From the NCBI RefSeq assembly GCF_000236865.1, contig NZ_HE611014.1, forward strand, positions 718,272 through 782,271: a DNA stretch of 64,000 bases, in the 5' to 3' direction. The translations under genes and the position numbers were made by a program. Positions 6,781 through 14,732 of this stretch are shown here, one piece after another. The notes under the pieces were generated by a model. It was not told the DNA's origin, made no database searches, and saw only the letters and a list, made by a program, of their open reading frames with translations. The DNA is from Senegalimassilia anaerobia JC110. Its GTDB lineage: Bacteria > Actinomycetota > Coriobacteriia > Coriobacteriales > Eggerthellaceae. Numbering within the stretch: position 1 is the stretch's first letter; every line of letters begins with the position of its first letter.

Positions 6781-8406
6781 TTACTTCCCGCACATGTGCG
6801 ATTCGCACCAGGCGCAGGCGTCGGGGGTTGCCGCCAGGCCGCCCAGGGCCGATTCGCGCAGCTCGAAGGGAAGGCTGCGGCCCACCTTGTACATGGCCTC
6901 CGCCGTTTGGTCGAAGCCCACCAGGTTGCCGATGCCCGCAAGCGAGGTCTGGGCGCTCACCAGCGCCGTTGCCGCGCCCGAGGCGTTGCGTTTCTGACAC
7001 GGCACCTCCACTAGGCCGGCAACCGGGTCGCACACCAGGCCCATCATGTTGGTGAGCGCGTTGCCGGCGGCGTTCAAGCATTGCTCGGGCGTGCCGCCTT
7101 CAAGCTCCACGCACGCCGCCGCGGCCATCGCCGCCGCCGAGCCGATCTCGGCCTGGCAGCCGCCTTCGGCGCCGGAGACCGTGGCGTTGCGGGTGATCAG
7201 GTAGCCCACGGCGGCGGCGCAGGCAAGCGCGTGCTGCAGCTGCTCGTCGGAATATCCCTTCGCCTTCTGCAGGGCCAGCAGCACGCCGGGGATGACGCCG
7301 GCCGATCCGGCGGTGGGGGCCGCCACGATGCGGCCCATGGAAGCATTGGTCTCCAGCACCGCCATGGCGTAGGCGGCTGCGCTGGCGATGGGCTCGCCGA
7401 GCACGTCGCCAGCCGAATCGCGCACCTTCGCCATGCGTTGCGCCTCTTCGCCCAAAAGCCCGCCCATGGATGCGGCCGGTGCGTCGAGCGGCAGGAACGC
7501 GGCGTCTTTCATGACGCGCAGCGCGTAAGCGAGATACGCGCTCGTGCCGTCGGCATGCCCGCCTGCCTGCTGCACGGCGGCCTCACGGCGCAGGAACACC
7601 TCGGAGATGGCGGCCTTTTGAGCAGCGCAAAGCGCGAGCAGCTGCGTCCCGTTCGTGAAATCGAGCGCCCGCAGACGCTCGAGCGCCGCTGCTTGCTCGG
7701 TTTCCCCGATGGCAGCCTGCGCTTGGCCGAGCGAGGCGGCGGGGATGACGCGCACGCCGCGGATCAGCGGGTTTTCCAGAATAGCCGTCTGCGCATCGTC
7801 GTCGATGCGCTGGTCGGTCTCGAGCACGGTCCATGCCGTGTCGCCACGCTGCTCGCGGTACAGGCGGGCCGTGGCGATGTTGACGCCGTGCGCCGAAAGG
7901 CTGGTGGCGATGTGCGCGAGGACGCCCGGCAGGTCGCGCTGCTGCACCACGATCGAGTGGTTCTCGCCGGTGATGTAGACGTCCACCCCGTCGATCTTGC
8001 GGATAACCGCCGCGCCGCCGCCTATGCTTTCGCCGCGCACTTCCATGCGGCCGCCTTCAGCGGTGTCGATGACGATATCGATGGTGTTGGGGTGCTCGTA
8101 GTCGTCGCAGTCGGGCAGGGGGGTGAATGTGAAGTCGAGCCCTGCCTCGCGGGCGTGCGCGAACGAGCTGCGGATGCGCAGGTCGTCGGGCGCGAAGCCG
8201 AGCATGCCGGCGACCAGGGCCTTGTCGGTGCCGTGGCCGGTCAGGGTGTGCGCGAAGCTGCCGAGCAGGCGGAACTCCACGTGCGCCGGCAGCTCGCCGG
8301 CCAGCTTGCGCGCCATGTACGCGATGCGCAGCGCGCCGGCGGTGTGACTGCTCGACGGTCCCACCATCACCGGCCCGATGATATCGGTCAGCCCAATCGT
8401 TTCCAT
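6781..8406 (-). CDS. sdaA: L-serine ammonia-lyase, iron-sulfur type, beta and alpha parts fused
   Basis: A 541-residue enzyme deaminating L-serine to pyruvate and ammonia with an oxygen-sensitive [4Fe-4S] cluster. The N-terminal beta part begins with GLTDIIGPVMVGPSSSHTAGA and continues to about residue 155. An ACT-like regulatory segment follows (HSIVVQQRDLPGVLAHIATSL to about 225). The alpha part holds TAGSAGVIPGVLL, EGGCQAEIGSA, CDPVAGLVEVPC and a final CESHMC, which supply the conserved cysteines. In Bacillus these parts are two proteins; here they are one chain. The ATG at 8406 is 43 bases from the likely transcription start in the 96-bp repeat upstream. Confidence 0.93.
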   Translation of the reverse strand: METIGLTDIIGPVMVGPSSSHTAGALRIAYMARKLAGELPAHVEFRLLGSFAHTLTGHGTDKALVAGMLGFAPDDLRIRSSFAHAREAGLDFTFTPLPDCDDYEHPNTIDIVIDTAEGGRMEVRGESIGGGAAVIRKIDGVDVYITGENHSIVVQQRDLPGVLAHIATSLSAHGVNIATARLYREQRGDTAWTVLETDQRIDDDAQTAILENPLIRGVRVIPAASLGQAQAAIGETEQAAALERLRALDFTNGTQLLALCAAQKAAISEVFLRREAAVQQAGGHADGTSAYLAYALRVMKDAAFLPLDAPAASMGGLLGEEAQRMAKVRDSAGDVLGEPIASAAAYAMAVLETNASMGRIVAAPTAGSAGVIPGVLLALQKAKGYSDEQLQHALACAAAVGYLITRNATVSGAEGGCQAEIGSAAAMAAAACVELEGGTPEQCLNAAGNALTNMMGLVCDPVAGLVEVPCQKRNASGAATALVSAQTSLAGIGNLVGFDQTAEAMYKVGRSLPFELRESALGGLAATPDACAWCESHMCGK

Positions 8407-8433
8407 GCCTGCTCCTTCGCCCTCGTCGCCTTA

Positions 8434-8529
8434 TGCGGTCGTTTCCGTTTCCGTACACTATACCGGCTTGCCGCCGGCGCGCGTAGCCGTTTACGCACGG
8501 TTAACGGTTCCAACATGTAGAGGAAGCCG
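8434..8529. repeat. 96-bp regulatory repeat, copy 1 (sdaA promoter side)
   Basis: It matches 9211-9306 at 89 of 96 positions with no gaps and in the same orientation. Read on the minus strand it ends just upstream of sdaA. It contains TATAGT (plus 8457-8462) and, about 18 bases further upstream, the dyad GCGTA-N6-TACGC (8481-8496). Confidence 0.85.
8457..8496 (-). promoter_or_regulatory. Probable sdaA promoter with an upstream dyad in place of a -35 box
   Basis: On the minus strand TATAGT lies about 50 bases before the sdaA ATG. No good -35 hexamer is present at 16-18 bases. Instead the inverted repeat GCGTA-N6-TACGC is centred near -38, a usual place for an activator. This arrangement is inferred from spacing only. 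Confidence 0.45.
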
Positions 8530-8601
8530 TGCTTGGTTCCGTGTCGTTTGCATAAGCCCTTCGAGCTCGGCGCCGTGCCCTCGCCCTGGGGGGCGCGCGA
8601 T

Positions 8602-8653
8602 GCGAAAAACCGTCGGTTTTGGTCGCTGGCGGTCAAAACAGACGGTTTTTCGC
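8602..8653. repeat. Long AT-rich hairpin A
   Basis: GCGAAAAACCGTC (8602-8614) pairs perfectly with GACGGTTTTTCGC (8641-8653). A second inner stem (GGTTTTG with CAAAAC, one base bulged) closes a GC-rich loop. It has the same plan as hairpin B at 8752-8796. Confidence 0.7.
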
Positions 8654-8751
8654 GGTCTCGGAAGTGGGAAATGGACTTTTTTATCGGTTGTTTGCGTAGG
8701 GGCTTTCCGATAGCGCAAATAATCGTGTGTTTTGGCCTTGGGGCTGCGAAG

Positions 8752-8796
8752 AATCGCCAATTCTGACCACGGCTGGGCAGAATTGGCGATTTTTTG
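8752..8796 (+). terminator. Long hairpin B with T-run
   Basis: AATCGCCAATTCTG (8752-8765) pairs with CAGAATTGGCGATT (8778-8791) around a 12-base loop and is followed by a T-run, so it would work as a terminator on the plus strand. No plus-strand gene ends nearby, so it may instead be a dispersed repeat element. Confidence 0.55.
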
Positions 8797-9210
8797 CCGT
8801 GAGAACTCGCTGTTCGGTTCGGTTAACGATTCGGGGCCCGGTTTTCGTCCTGGCGTGCGCTGGGGGTGGTGCCACGGTGGCGTCCCCCAGACGGTGGGCA
8901 GATCGGAAACCCTGCCCTCGACACCTCACATTACCTGGCTGTGGTCTCCGGGCCCGGCGGCTTCCTGTCAGTCGTTCGGATCAGCGAGCGTCCTCGGCGG
9001 CAACACCTCCCCGGGCCCTCGAGGGGCAGGGGCAGAGGGCCATCCGGGGATGCTCGATCGGCGGCCCCCTCGCGGCTTGGCCGAACTGTGGGCCATGTGC
9101 CGAATACTCGCCACCGAAGTTCATCGGCGGCTTATCTCTGACTGTAATGGACGGCAGACAGACCTTGCGTCATCCTTCGGCCGCGGCTTGGGCAGCATGT
9201 CGCCGCCCCT

Positions 9211-9306
9211 TGCGGTCGTTTTCGTTTCCGTACACTATATCGGCTTGCCGCCGGCGCGCGTAGCGGTTTACGCATGGTTAACGGTTCCAACACGTGGAGG
9301 AAACCG
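9211..9306. repeat. 96-bp regulatory repeat, copy 2
   Basis: The second copy of the element at 8434-8529 differs at seven positions. The TATAGT box (minus strand, plus 9234-9239) and the GCGTA-N6-TACGC dyad (9258-9273) are both kept. On the minus strand it would drive transcription into the non-coding stretch 9200-8800. Confidence 0.85.
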
Positions 9307-9397
9307 CGGTCGCGGGCATCGCGGCTGCATAGCGGTGGTCGTGGCGTGCGGCGCCCGGCGGCCGTTTGCGCTCGGTTCGTGGCTGTTCGCTAGGGTT

Positions 9398-9427
9398 TTG
9401 GGCATGTGCGCCAAGCGAGGTTATAAT
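9398..9427 (+). promoter_or_regulatory. Promoter of the pyrophosphatase gene
   Basis: TTGGGC (9398-9403) and a perfect TATAAT (9422-9427) are 18 bases apart. They lie 94 bases before the ATG of the Mn-pyrophosphatase gene. Confidence 0.65.
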
Positions 9428-9520
9428 GGTTGGTCGGCGTCGCGTCTTTTGTGAACGCTTCGCCGAAAAGGGTAGGACGATGAAGGCCGGGCGTAACCCG
9501 GCTAGCGAAGGAGCGATCAC

Positions 9521-10459
9521 ATGGCGGCACCCATCCTGGTGTTCGGTCACAAGAACCCCGACAACGATGCCATCAGCGCAGCTGTTGGCTATGCGTACCT
9601 GAAAAACGAGCTGGCCAAGCGCGCCGGTTCCGACGCCGTCTACGAGGCGTGCCGTCTGGGCGGCCTTCCGCCGGAGACCGAGTGGATCTTGGGCGAGAAC
9701 GGCATCGAGGCGCCGCGTCTGATCGAGTCCCTTTCCGAGGGCCAGCAGGTCATCCTTGTCGACCACAACGAGACCCTGCAGTCCGCCGACGGCCTTGACG
9801 CCGCCGAGATCGTCGAGATCGTCGACCATCACCGCCTGGGCGGCCTGGTCACCGCGCAGCCGCTGCGCTTCAACGCCAAGCCCGTGGGCTCCACCGCCGC
9901 CATCGTGGCGCGCGAGTTCGAGATCGAGGGCGTGGAGCTGCCGCGTGGCATCGCCGCGCTGCTGCTCGGCGCCATGCTCACCGACACCGTCATCATGAAG
10001 TCGCCCACCACCACCGATTTCGATCGCGACATCATCGCCCGCACGGCCGCTGCCGTGGGCGTCGACCCGGTCGAGTACGGCATGTCCATCTTCAAGTGCC
10101 GCTCCAACCCCGCCGAGCTGCCCGTCGACAAGCTGGTCAACGCCGACGCCAAGGAGTTCGAGCTGTCCAACGGCAACAAGGTCTACATCGGCCAGTATGA
10201 AACGGTCGACCTGCAGGCCGTGCTCGGCCGCGAGGCCGAGATCCGCGAGGCCATCAAGGGCCTGGTCGCGGACAAGGGCTACCAGTTCGTGCTGTTCTTC
10301 GCCACCGATATCCTGGCCGAGGGCAGCCAGTTCATCTGCGAGGGCGACACCGACTTCGTCAACCGCGCCTTCGACATCGACTGCACCGGCAAATCCGTCT
10401 GGATGCCCGGCGTGCTTTCCCGCAAGAAGCAGGTGGCCGCACCCATCCTGGCGCTCTAA
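9521..10459 (+). CDS. ppaC: Manganese-dependent inorganic pyrophosphatase
   Basis: A 312-residue class II pyrophosphatase of the DHH phosphoesterase superfamily that hydrolyses the diphosphate released by biosynthesis. Visible metal-binding motifs are GHKNPDNDA (residues 9-17), VDHNE near 79 and VDHH near 105. The DHHA2 end carries the substrate-binding SRKKQ. The absence of inserted CBS domains makes it the short, constitutive form. AAGGAG lies ten bases before the ATG. It stands alone between its own promoter and a terminator-like hairpin. Confidence 0.95.
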   Translation: MAAPILVFGHKNPDNDAISAAVGYAYLKNELAKRAGSDAVYEACRLGGLPPETEWILGENGIEAPRLIESLSEGQQVILVDHNETLQSADGLDAAEIVEIVDHHRLGGLVTAQPLRFNAKPVGSTAAIVAREFEIEGVELPRGIAALLLGAMLTDTVIMKSPTTTDFDRDIIARTAAAVGVDPVEYGMSIFKCRSNPAELPVDKLVNADAKEFELSNGNKVYIGQYETVDLQAVLGREAEIREAIKGLVADKGYQFVLFFATDILAEGSQFICEGDTDFVNRAFDIDCTGKSVWMPGVLSRKKQVAAPILAL

Positions 10460-10481
10460 CCCTGCGTTAGCAAACGTCATC

Positions 10482-10525
10482 GCGAAAGGAAGCCCCCGCG
10501 CAACCGCGCGAGGGCTTCCTTTCGC
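10482..10525. terminator. Hairpin after ppaC
   Basis: GCGAAAGGAAGCCC (10482-10495) pairs with GGGCTTCCTTTCGC (10512-10525), and the GC-rich middle can pair further. The T-rich part lies within the stem, so termination is likely but not certain. Confidence 0.65.
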
Positions 10526-10699
10526 TTCCGGACGCATTGCGCGCCCGCTCGCCGACGCTCGGACGCTTCGGGGACGTAGCGTTATCTGTCAGGTTTCGTC
10601 CCGCACTGCCTTCGCCTGCCGGTCTCGCCTATCTTGCTGCGCGATCCTCGCATCCCGGTCCCGGGTGCCCGGCCTTTGCTTGCGGGACCCATACGCCGC

Positions 10700-11575
10700 T
10701 TATGAGTCCGCTTCGCCCATGCGCCGTCTTATGAACTCCAGCAGGAACGCGTGGAACTCGGCGGCTTTCTGGCCGAACGGGTGCTTGGCCGTCTCCACCA
10801 CGATATCGCGCGCGAACCCGGGATCCGCGATCGGCACCAGCACCACGTCCGACCCCTCCAGCGCACCCCAGCTGCGTTCAGGCCAAAATCCCACGCCAAG
10901 CCCCAGCGCGATGAACTTGCGCACCACATCGGGGCTGTCCGACTCGAACACCACGTTCGGCGCGAACCCCGCCTTCAGGCACAGCTCGTCGCACACGCCG
11001 CGGAACCCGCGCGTTCCCGCCAGGCACACGAACGGCGCATCGGCGAAATCCGCCAGGCAAACCGACTTACCCTTTGCCTGCTCCTTGGGGATGGCCAGGC
11101 ATATGCGTTCGCGGAACACCTGGGATGTGCGCGCATCCGGCTTGCCGCCGCCCCCGGGCGTCACCGTGCGAACCCGCACGTCCCAGCGAGCTTCGCTGTT
11201 CGCTTGGTTGATAACGAAGGCGGCCTGCGGAACCGTCGCGCGAAACACCGCGATGGCGTCGACCGTCATGGATGTTGCGGCTTCGACGTCGATGCGCACC
11301 GTGTCGCGTTCTTGGCCCTTCGCCTGTGCAATGGTCTGGGGAATCTCGTCGAACGCGGCAAGCAACGGCGCTACTTTGGCCTCAAGCGCCTCGCCGCAGG
11401 GGGTCAACCTGATGTTGCGCCCGGCGCGCTCGAACAGCTTCGCATCCAACTCGCCCTCAAGACGGCGGATGGCCTGCGTCAGTGCCGGCTGAGCCACGCC
11501 AAGGCGCTTCGCCGAGTTCGTCATATGCTGGGTTTGCGCCACCTCGTGAAAATAGCGCAGCTGCAACAGCTCCAT
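10700..11575 (-). CDS. LysR-family transcriptional regulator
   Basis: A 291-residue regulator with the LysR winged helix at the N-terminus (LQLRYFHEVAQTQHMTNSAKRLGVAQPALTQAIRRLE) and a periplasmic-binding-like effector domain from about residue 90. A gap in the middle (TPGGGGKPDARTS) makes that domain slightly shorter than usual. I chose ATG 11575 because AAGGAGG lies seven bases upstream; the start at 11596 has none. The small membrane protein gene at 11723 is divergent from it, so it is a possible target. The effector is unknown. Confidence 0.9.
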   Translation of the reverse strand: MELLQLRYFHEVAQTQHMTNSAKRLGVAQPALTQAIRRLEGELDAKLFERAGRNIRLTPCGEALEAKVAPLLAAFDEIPQTIAQAKGQERDTVRIDVEAATSMTVDAIAVFRATVPQAAFVINQANSEARWDVRVRTVTPGGGGKPDARTSQVFRERICLAIPKEQAKGKSVCLADFADAPFVCLAGTRGFRGVCDELCLKAGFAPNVVFESDSPDVVRKFIALGLGVGFWPERSWGALEGSDVVLVPIADPGFARDIVVETAKHPFGQKAAEFHAFLLEFIRRRMGEADS

Positions 11576-11722
11576 GCGCACCTCCTTCAACCTCAATGTG
11601 ACGATAACGCGCAGATTATGGAAAACGCTTAACCTATAACGTTGACTGTTTTACCATAGCAAATCGCCGAGGGCGTGCACCCGCGGCGAACCTGCAGAAT
11701 ACCACCAAGGGAGATGACGGAA

Positions 11723-12052
11723 ATGGCAGAGGCGCTTGAGGCGATCATGCTCATTTGCTTCGGGCTTTCGTGGCCTATGAACGCATACAAGAACTTCAAG
11801 GCCCGTACGGCTGCGGGAACCAGTTGGCAGTTCATCCTGCTGATCACGCTCGGCTATTTCGCTGGCATCGCCGCGAAGTTCGTGTCCGGCACCATCAACT
11901 GGGTGCTTGCCGTGTATTTCCTCAACGTCGTCTGCATCGCCGCAAATTGGGTTGTGTACTTCCGTAACTGCGCCATCGACCGTGAACGCGATCGACTGCG
12001 CAAAGAGGAGGACGCGCAGGACGCCATGGCGCAAGCGCATGCCGCGCGATAA
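11723..12052 (+). CDS. Small PQ-loop/SemiSWEET-like membrane protein
   Basis: A 109-residue protein with three hydrophobic helices (about residues 5-20, 33-55 and 60-80) and a charged C-terminal tail rich in Arg, Asp and Glu. The spacing of Pro in helix 1 (FGLSWPMNAYKNFKARTAAGTSW) resembles single-repeat SemiSWEET/PQ-loop proteins, which dimerise to carry sugars. The PQ dipeptide itself is missing, so the function is a guess. The ATG at 11723 has AAGGGAG nine bases upstream. It is divergent from the LysR gene. Confidence 0.6.
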   Translation: MAEALEAIMLICFGLSWPMNAYKNFKARTAAGTSWQFILLITLGYFAGIAAKFVSGTINWVLAVYFLNVVCIAANWVVYFRNCAIDRERDRLRKEEDAQDAMAQAHAAR

Positions 12053-12136
12053 CGGCGCCTTCCCGCGCCGCGTGGTCGTTTCAAGCATTCCTTGCGTTCG
12101 CGCGGGCGCTGGCCTATATCTATATATGAACCATTT

Positions 12137-12164
12137 CGGAAAGCCGCCTGAGCGCGGCTTTCCG
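12137..12164. terminator. Hairpin between the membrane protein and peptidase genes
   Basis: An 11-bp stem (CGGAAAGCCGC with GCGGCTTTCCG) closes over six bases and is preceded by an AT-rich stretch. There is no clear T-run. Confidence 0.5.
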
Positions 12165-12221
12165 CGTATCCCGGCGAATCGGCATCCCGATTCGCCGACA
12201 TGCTGACTGAAAGGGGAGCCT

Positions 12222-13334
12222 GTGAAGCCCGACCGCCTGCTCGATTTGTTCTGCGAACTTGCGCGCATCGAAAGCCCGTCGCGCCGTGAGGCCGTTATGG
12301 CGAAACGGTGCAAGGCCGAGCTGGAGGACCTGGGGTTCACCGTCCGCTTCGATGATTCCGCGGAACGGACCGGTTCCGACACGGGCAACCTGATCGCTTT
12401 CCGCGCCGGCATCGTTCCCGGCGCCGTGGCGTTGTGCGGGCATATGGATACCGTGCGCCCATGCAAGGGGATCGAGCCCGTGGTGGAGGGCGGCGTGATC
12501 CGCAGCGCGGGGGATACCATCCTCTCTGCCGACGACAAGGCTGGCGTGGCCGCCATCTTCGAGGGAGTTCGCAGCCTCATCGAAGCGGGGGAGGCGCTTC
12601 CGGATGTGCATGTCGTCCTGACCACGTGCGAGGAAATGCACCTGCTGGGCGCCGGCGCTCTCGATGTCTCGTTCCTGTCGGAAGGCACGCCGTGCTATGT
12701 ATTGGATGCCGACGGCGATCCGGGCACCATCATCAACCAGGCGCCGTGCCACTGCACGTTCACCGCAACCTTCCGCGGAAAGTCGGCGCATGCCGGCGTC
12801 GAGCCCGAGCGCGGCGTCTCTGCGCTTGCCATGGCGGCGCAGGCGGTCTGCCATATGCCCTTGGGGCGCATTTCCGCGCATACCACGTCCAACGTAGGCG
12901 TCATCGAGTGCGACGGGGCCACGAACGTGGTGCCTGGCACCTGCTGGCTGTCGGGTGAATGCCGTTCCACCTCCCTTGAGCGCGCCCGTGCCGAGCGCAG
13001 CGCCATGGACGAGGCCATGCGCGCGGCCGCGGCGCAGGCCGGCGGCAGCGTCGACATCGAGTGGCGCACCGACTACCTGCCTATCTCCTACGCCTCCGAT
13101 CACCCGTTGGTCGAGGGCGTCATGCACGCGGCCCGGGCGGCCGGGTTGCGTCCACGCCTTGCCGCATCCGGCGGAGGAGCGGATGCGAACATCTTGGCGG
13201 GACGCGGAGTCTCGGCGATCACGCTTGCCACGGGTATGGCCAACTACCATTCCTGCGACGAATACATCACCGTCGACAACTTGAACGGCTGCGCGCGCCT
13301 AGTCGAGCGGCTCGTGCTCGAGGCTCGCAAATAG
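12222..13334 (+). CDS. M20-family metallopeptidase, PepT-like
   Basis: A 370-residue cytoplasmic zinc exopeptidase. The two-domain M20 layout is visible. The first ligand motif is GHMDTV (near residue 74), followed by the bridging Asp in SADDKAG, the catalytic Glu pair in CEEMH, and LDADGDPG. The dimerisation domain contains RGKSAHAGVEPERGVSA, and a final ligand His lies in NYHSCDEYI. These fit the tripeptidase T or M20/M42 type. The start is GTG 12222, nine bases after AAAGGGGAG. It lies alone between a hairpin and the str operon promoters. Confidence 0.85.
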   Translation: MKPDRLLDLFCELARIESPSRREAVMAKRCKAELEDLGFTVRFDDSAERTGSDTGNLIAFRAGIVPGAVALCGHMDTVRPCKGIEPVVEGGVIRSAGDTILSADDKAGVAAIFEGVRSLIEAGEALPDVHVVLTTCEEMHLLGAGALDVSFLSEGTPCYVLDADGDPGTIINQAPCHCTFTATFRGKSAHAGVEPERGVSALAMAAQAVCHMPLGRISAHTTSNVGVIECDGATNVVPGTCWLSGECRSTSLERARAERSAMDEAMRAAAAQAGGSVDIEWRTDYLPISYASDHPLVEGVMHAARAAGLRPRLAASGGGADANILAGRGVSAITLATGMANYHSCDEYITVDNLNGCARLVERLVLEARK

Positions 13335-13544
13335 CGGATCGGCCGTGCCTCGAGCGGTTTCGCCGACGGGGAAGGGCCCAGGGAGATGCTGCCGGCGTCC
13401 GTGAAACGTTGGTTTCATGCCCGTTGCAGGGCTTGCGGGGATGCGCGACGACCATGCCGATGAGGACCCCGCACCGATTCGCAACTTTTGCAACAACTTT
13501 TCGCGAAATTGTGTGCAAAACGTGCATCGCAGATCATTAAAACG

Positions 13545-13573
13545 TTGCATGACCTGCCAAAACACGGTAAAAT
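13545..13573 (+). promoter_or_regulatory. str operon promoter 1
   Basis: TTGCAT (13545-13550) and TAAAAT (13568-13573) are separated by 17 bases. Confidence 0.75.
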
Positions 13574-13602
13574 ACCAATAGACACGCCCGGGTGCGTGGC
13601 GT

Positions 13603-13631
13603 TTGACAGCCCCTATACCCGGTGATAAAGT
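13603..13631 (+). promoter_or_regulatory. str operon promoter 2
   Basis: A consensus TTGACA (13603-13608) and TAAAGT (13626-13631) are separated by 17 bases. Two strong promoters in tandem fit the high demand for ribosomal proteins. Confidence 0.75.
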
Positions 13632-13756
13632 TCCAACTCGCGCTCCGAAAGGGGCAGGGTTTTCGCGTGCGTATCAGCTGAACGCACTTGGAAACCCAAG
13701 AGTAATGCGGCGGTGGTCTCGTACACCGCCGGAGGCAAATATAGAAGGAGAAGATT

Positions 13757-14128
13757 TTGCCTACCATCAACCAGCTGGTCCGCAAGGGCCGCAAGAAGTC
13801 GGTCGACAAGAAGAAGACGCCGGCTCTGAAGGGCAACCCGCAGAAGCGTGGCGTGTGCACCCGCGTGTACACCACCACCCCCAAGAAGCCGAACTCGGCT
13901 CTGCGTAAGGTCTGCCGTGTGCGCCTGGTCAACGGCATGGAGGTCACGGCCTACATCCCCGGTATCGGCCACAACCTGCAGGAGCACTCCATGGTGCTCA
14001 TCCGCGGCGGTCGTGTTAAGGACCTCCCCGGTGTGCGCTACAAGGTCATCCGCGCCGCGCTGGACTGCGCCGCCGTGGACAACCGCAAGCAGGCTCGCAG
14101 CCGCTACGGTGCCAAGCGCCCGAAATAA
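13757..14128 (+). CDS. rpsL: 30S ribosomal protein S12
   Basis: A 123-residue S12, part of the decoding centre of the small subunit. It matches the family from [11 protein letters not shown] to the basic end. The two loops where streptomycin-resistance changes usually fall, [13 protein letters not shown] and [10 protein letters not shown], carry the normal Lys residues, so the protein looks wild type. The start is TTG, with AGAAGGAGAAG just before it. It is the first gene of the str operon and is read from two tandem promoters. Confidence 0.98.
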   Translation: MPTINQLVRKGRKKSVDKKKTPALKGNPQKRGVCTRVYTTTPKKPNSALRKVCRVRLVNGMEVTAYIPGIGHNLQEHSMVLIRGGRVKDLPGVRYKVIRAALDCAAVDNRKQARSRYGAKRPK

Positions 14129-14146
14129 GTAACCGCTAAGCCGCGC

Positions 14147-14194
14147 GGGTTGCATGAAAGCGCCTCTCCCGAAAGGGTCGGGAAGGCGGCAACC
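14147..14194 (+). promoter_or_regulatory. Two-tier hairpin in the rpsL-rpsG gap, possible S7 binding site
   Basis: The outer arms GGTTGC (14148-14153) and GCAACC (14189-14194) enclose an inner stem (14162-14172 with 14178-14187). In E. coli the S7 autorepression site lies in this same gap of the str mRNA. A matching role here is inference from position and structure. Confidence 0.4.
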
Positions 14195-14248
14195 TAATGG
14201 GAAGGAGAAAGCTTCCCCGAAGCGCGCAGGAATCAGAAGGAGTTTTAC

Positions 14249-14719
14249 ATGCCGCGTCGTGCAGCAGCAGTCCGCCGTGAAGTTCAGCCGGACGCCGTCT
14301 ACAACAACCGTCTTGTCACCCAGTTGATCAACAAGATCCTGCTGGACGGCAAGAAGTCCACCGCCGAGGGCATCGTCTACGGTGCTTTCGAGCTGGTCCA
14401 GGCCAAGACGGGCGAGGATCCGCTGGCTATCTTCAAGAAGGCCATGGACAACGTCCGCCCCACCCTCGAGGTCAAGCCGAAGCGTGTCGGCGGCGCCACC
14501 TACCAGGTGCCCATGGAGGTCAACTCCCGCCGCGCCACCACGCTGGCCATCCGCTGGATCGTGGACTTCTCCCGTAAGCGCAAGGAGCACACCATGAAGC
14601 AGCGCCTGGCCGCTGAGATCATGGACGCCGCCGAGAACACCGGCGCTTCCGTGAAGAAGCGCGAGGACCTGTATAAGATGGCCGAGTCCAACCGTGCGTT
14701 CTCGCACTACCGCTTCTAG
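14249..14719 (+). CDS. rpsG: 30S ribosomal protein S7
   Basis: A 156-residue primary binding protein of the small-subunit head that contacts the 3' domain of 16S rRNA. It has the usual length and motifs ([28 protein letters not shown], the end [10 protein letters not shown]). AGAAGGAG lies before the ATG. The 120-base leader after rpsL is rich in hairpins and may allow S7 to regulate its own translation. Fourteen bases separate its stop from the fusA start, so the two are co-translated. Confidence 0.98.
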   Translation: MPRRAAAVRREVQPDAVYNNRLVTQLINKILLDGKKSTAEGIVYGAFELVQAKTGEDPLAIFKKAMDNVRPTLEVKPKRVGGATYQVPMEVNSRRATTLAIRWIVDFSRKRKEHTMKQRLAAEIMDAAENTGASVKKREDLYKMAESNRAFSHYRF

Positions 14720-14732
14720 GGCGTGAACTAAC

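Larger units (their letters stand above)
8407..9520. other. Gene-free 1.1 kb region between sdaA and the pyrophosphatase gene
   Basis: No open frame here looks coding. The stretch holds two copies of a 96-bp repeat (8434-8529, 9211-9306), two long AT-rich hairpins (8602-8653, 8752-8796), and a GC-rich dyad-dense part (about 8850-9200). A promoter for the next gene lies at 9398-9427. Confidence 0.7.
13335..13756. other. Intergenic region upstream of the str operon
   Basis: This 420-base stretch has no credible gene. It contains two tandem promoters for the ribosomal operon (13545-13573, 13603-13631) and a long 5' leader of about 120 bases before rpsL. Confidence 0.75.

Noticed and set aside
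8800..9200. tmRNA, SRP RNA or cobalamin riboswitch in the non-coding stretch
   Set aside because: I looked for the tRNA-like ends of tmRNA, the SRP domain IV loop and the B12 box; none is present.
8732..9454. 240-codon plus-strand frame in the gene-free region
   Set aside because: It runs through the hairpins and one repeat copy, has no family resemblance and no ribosome-binding site.
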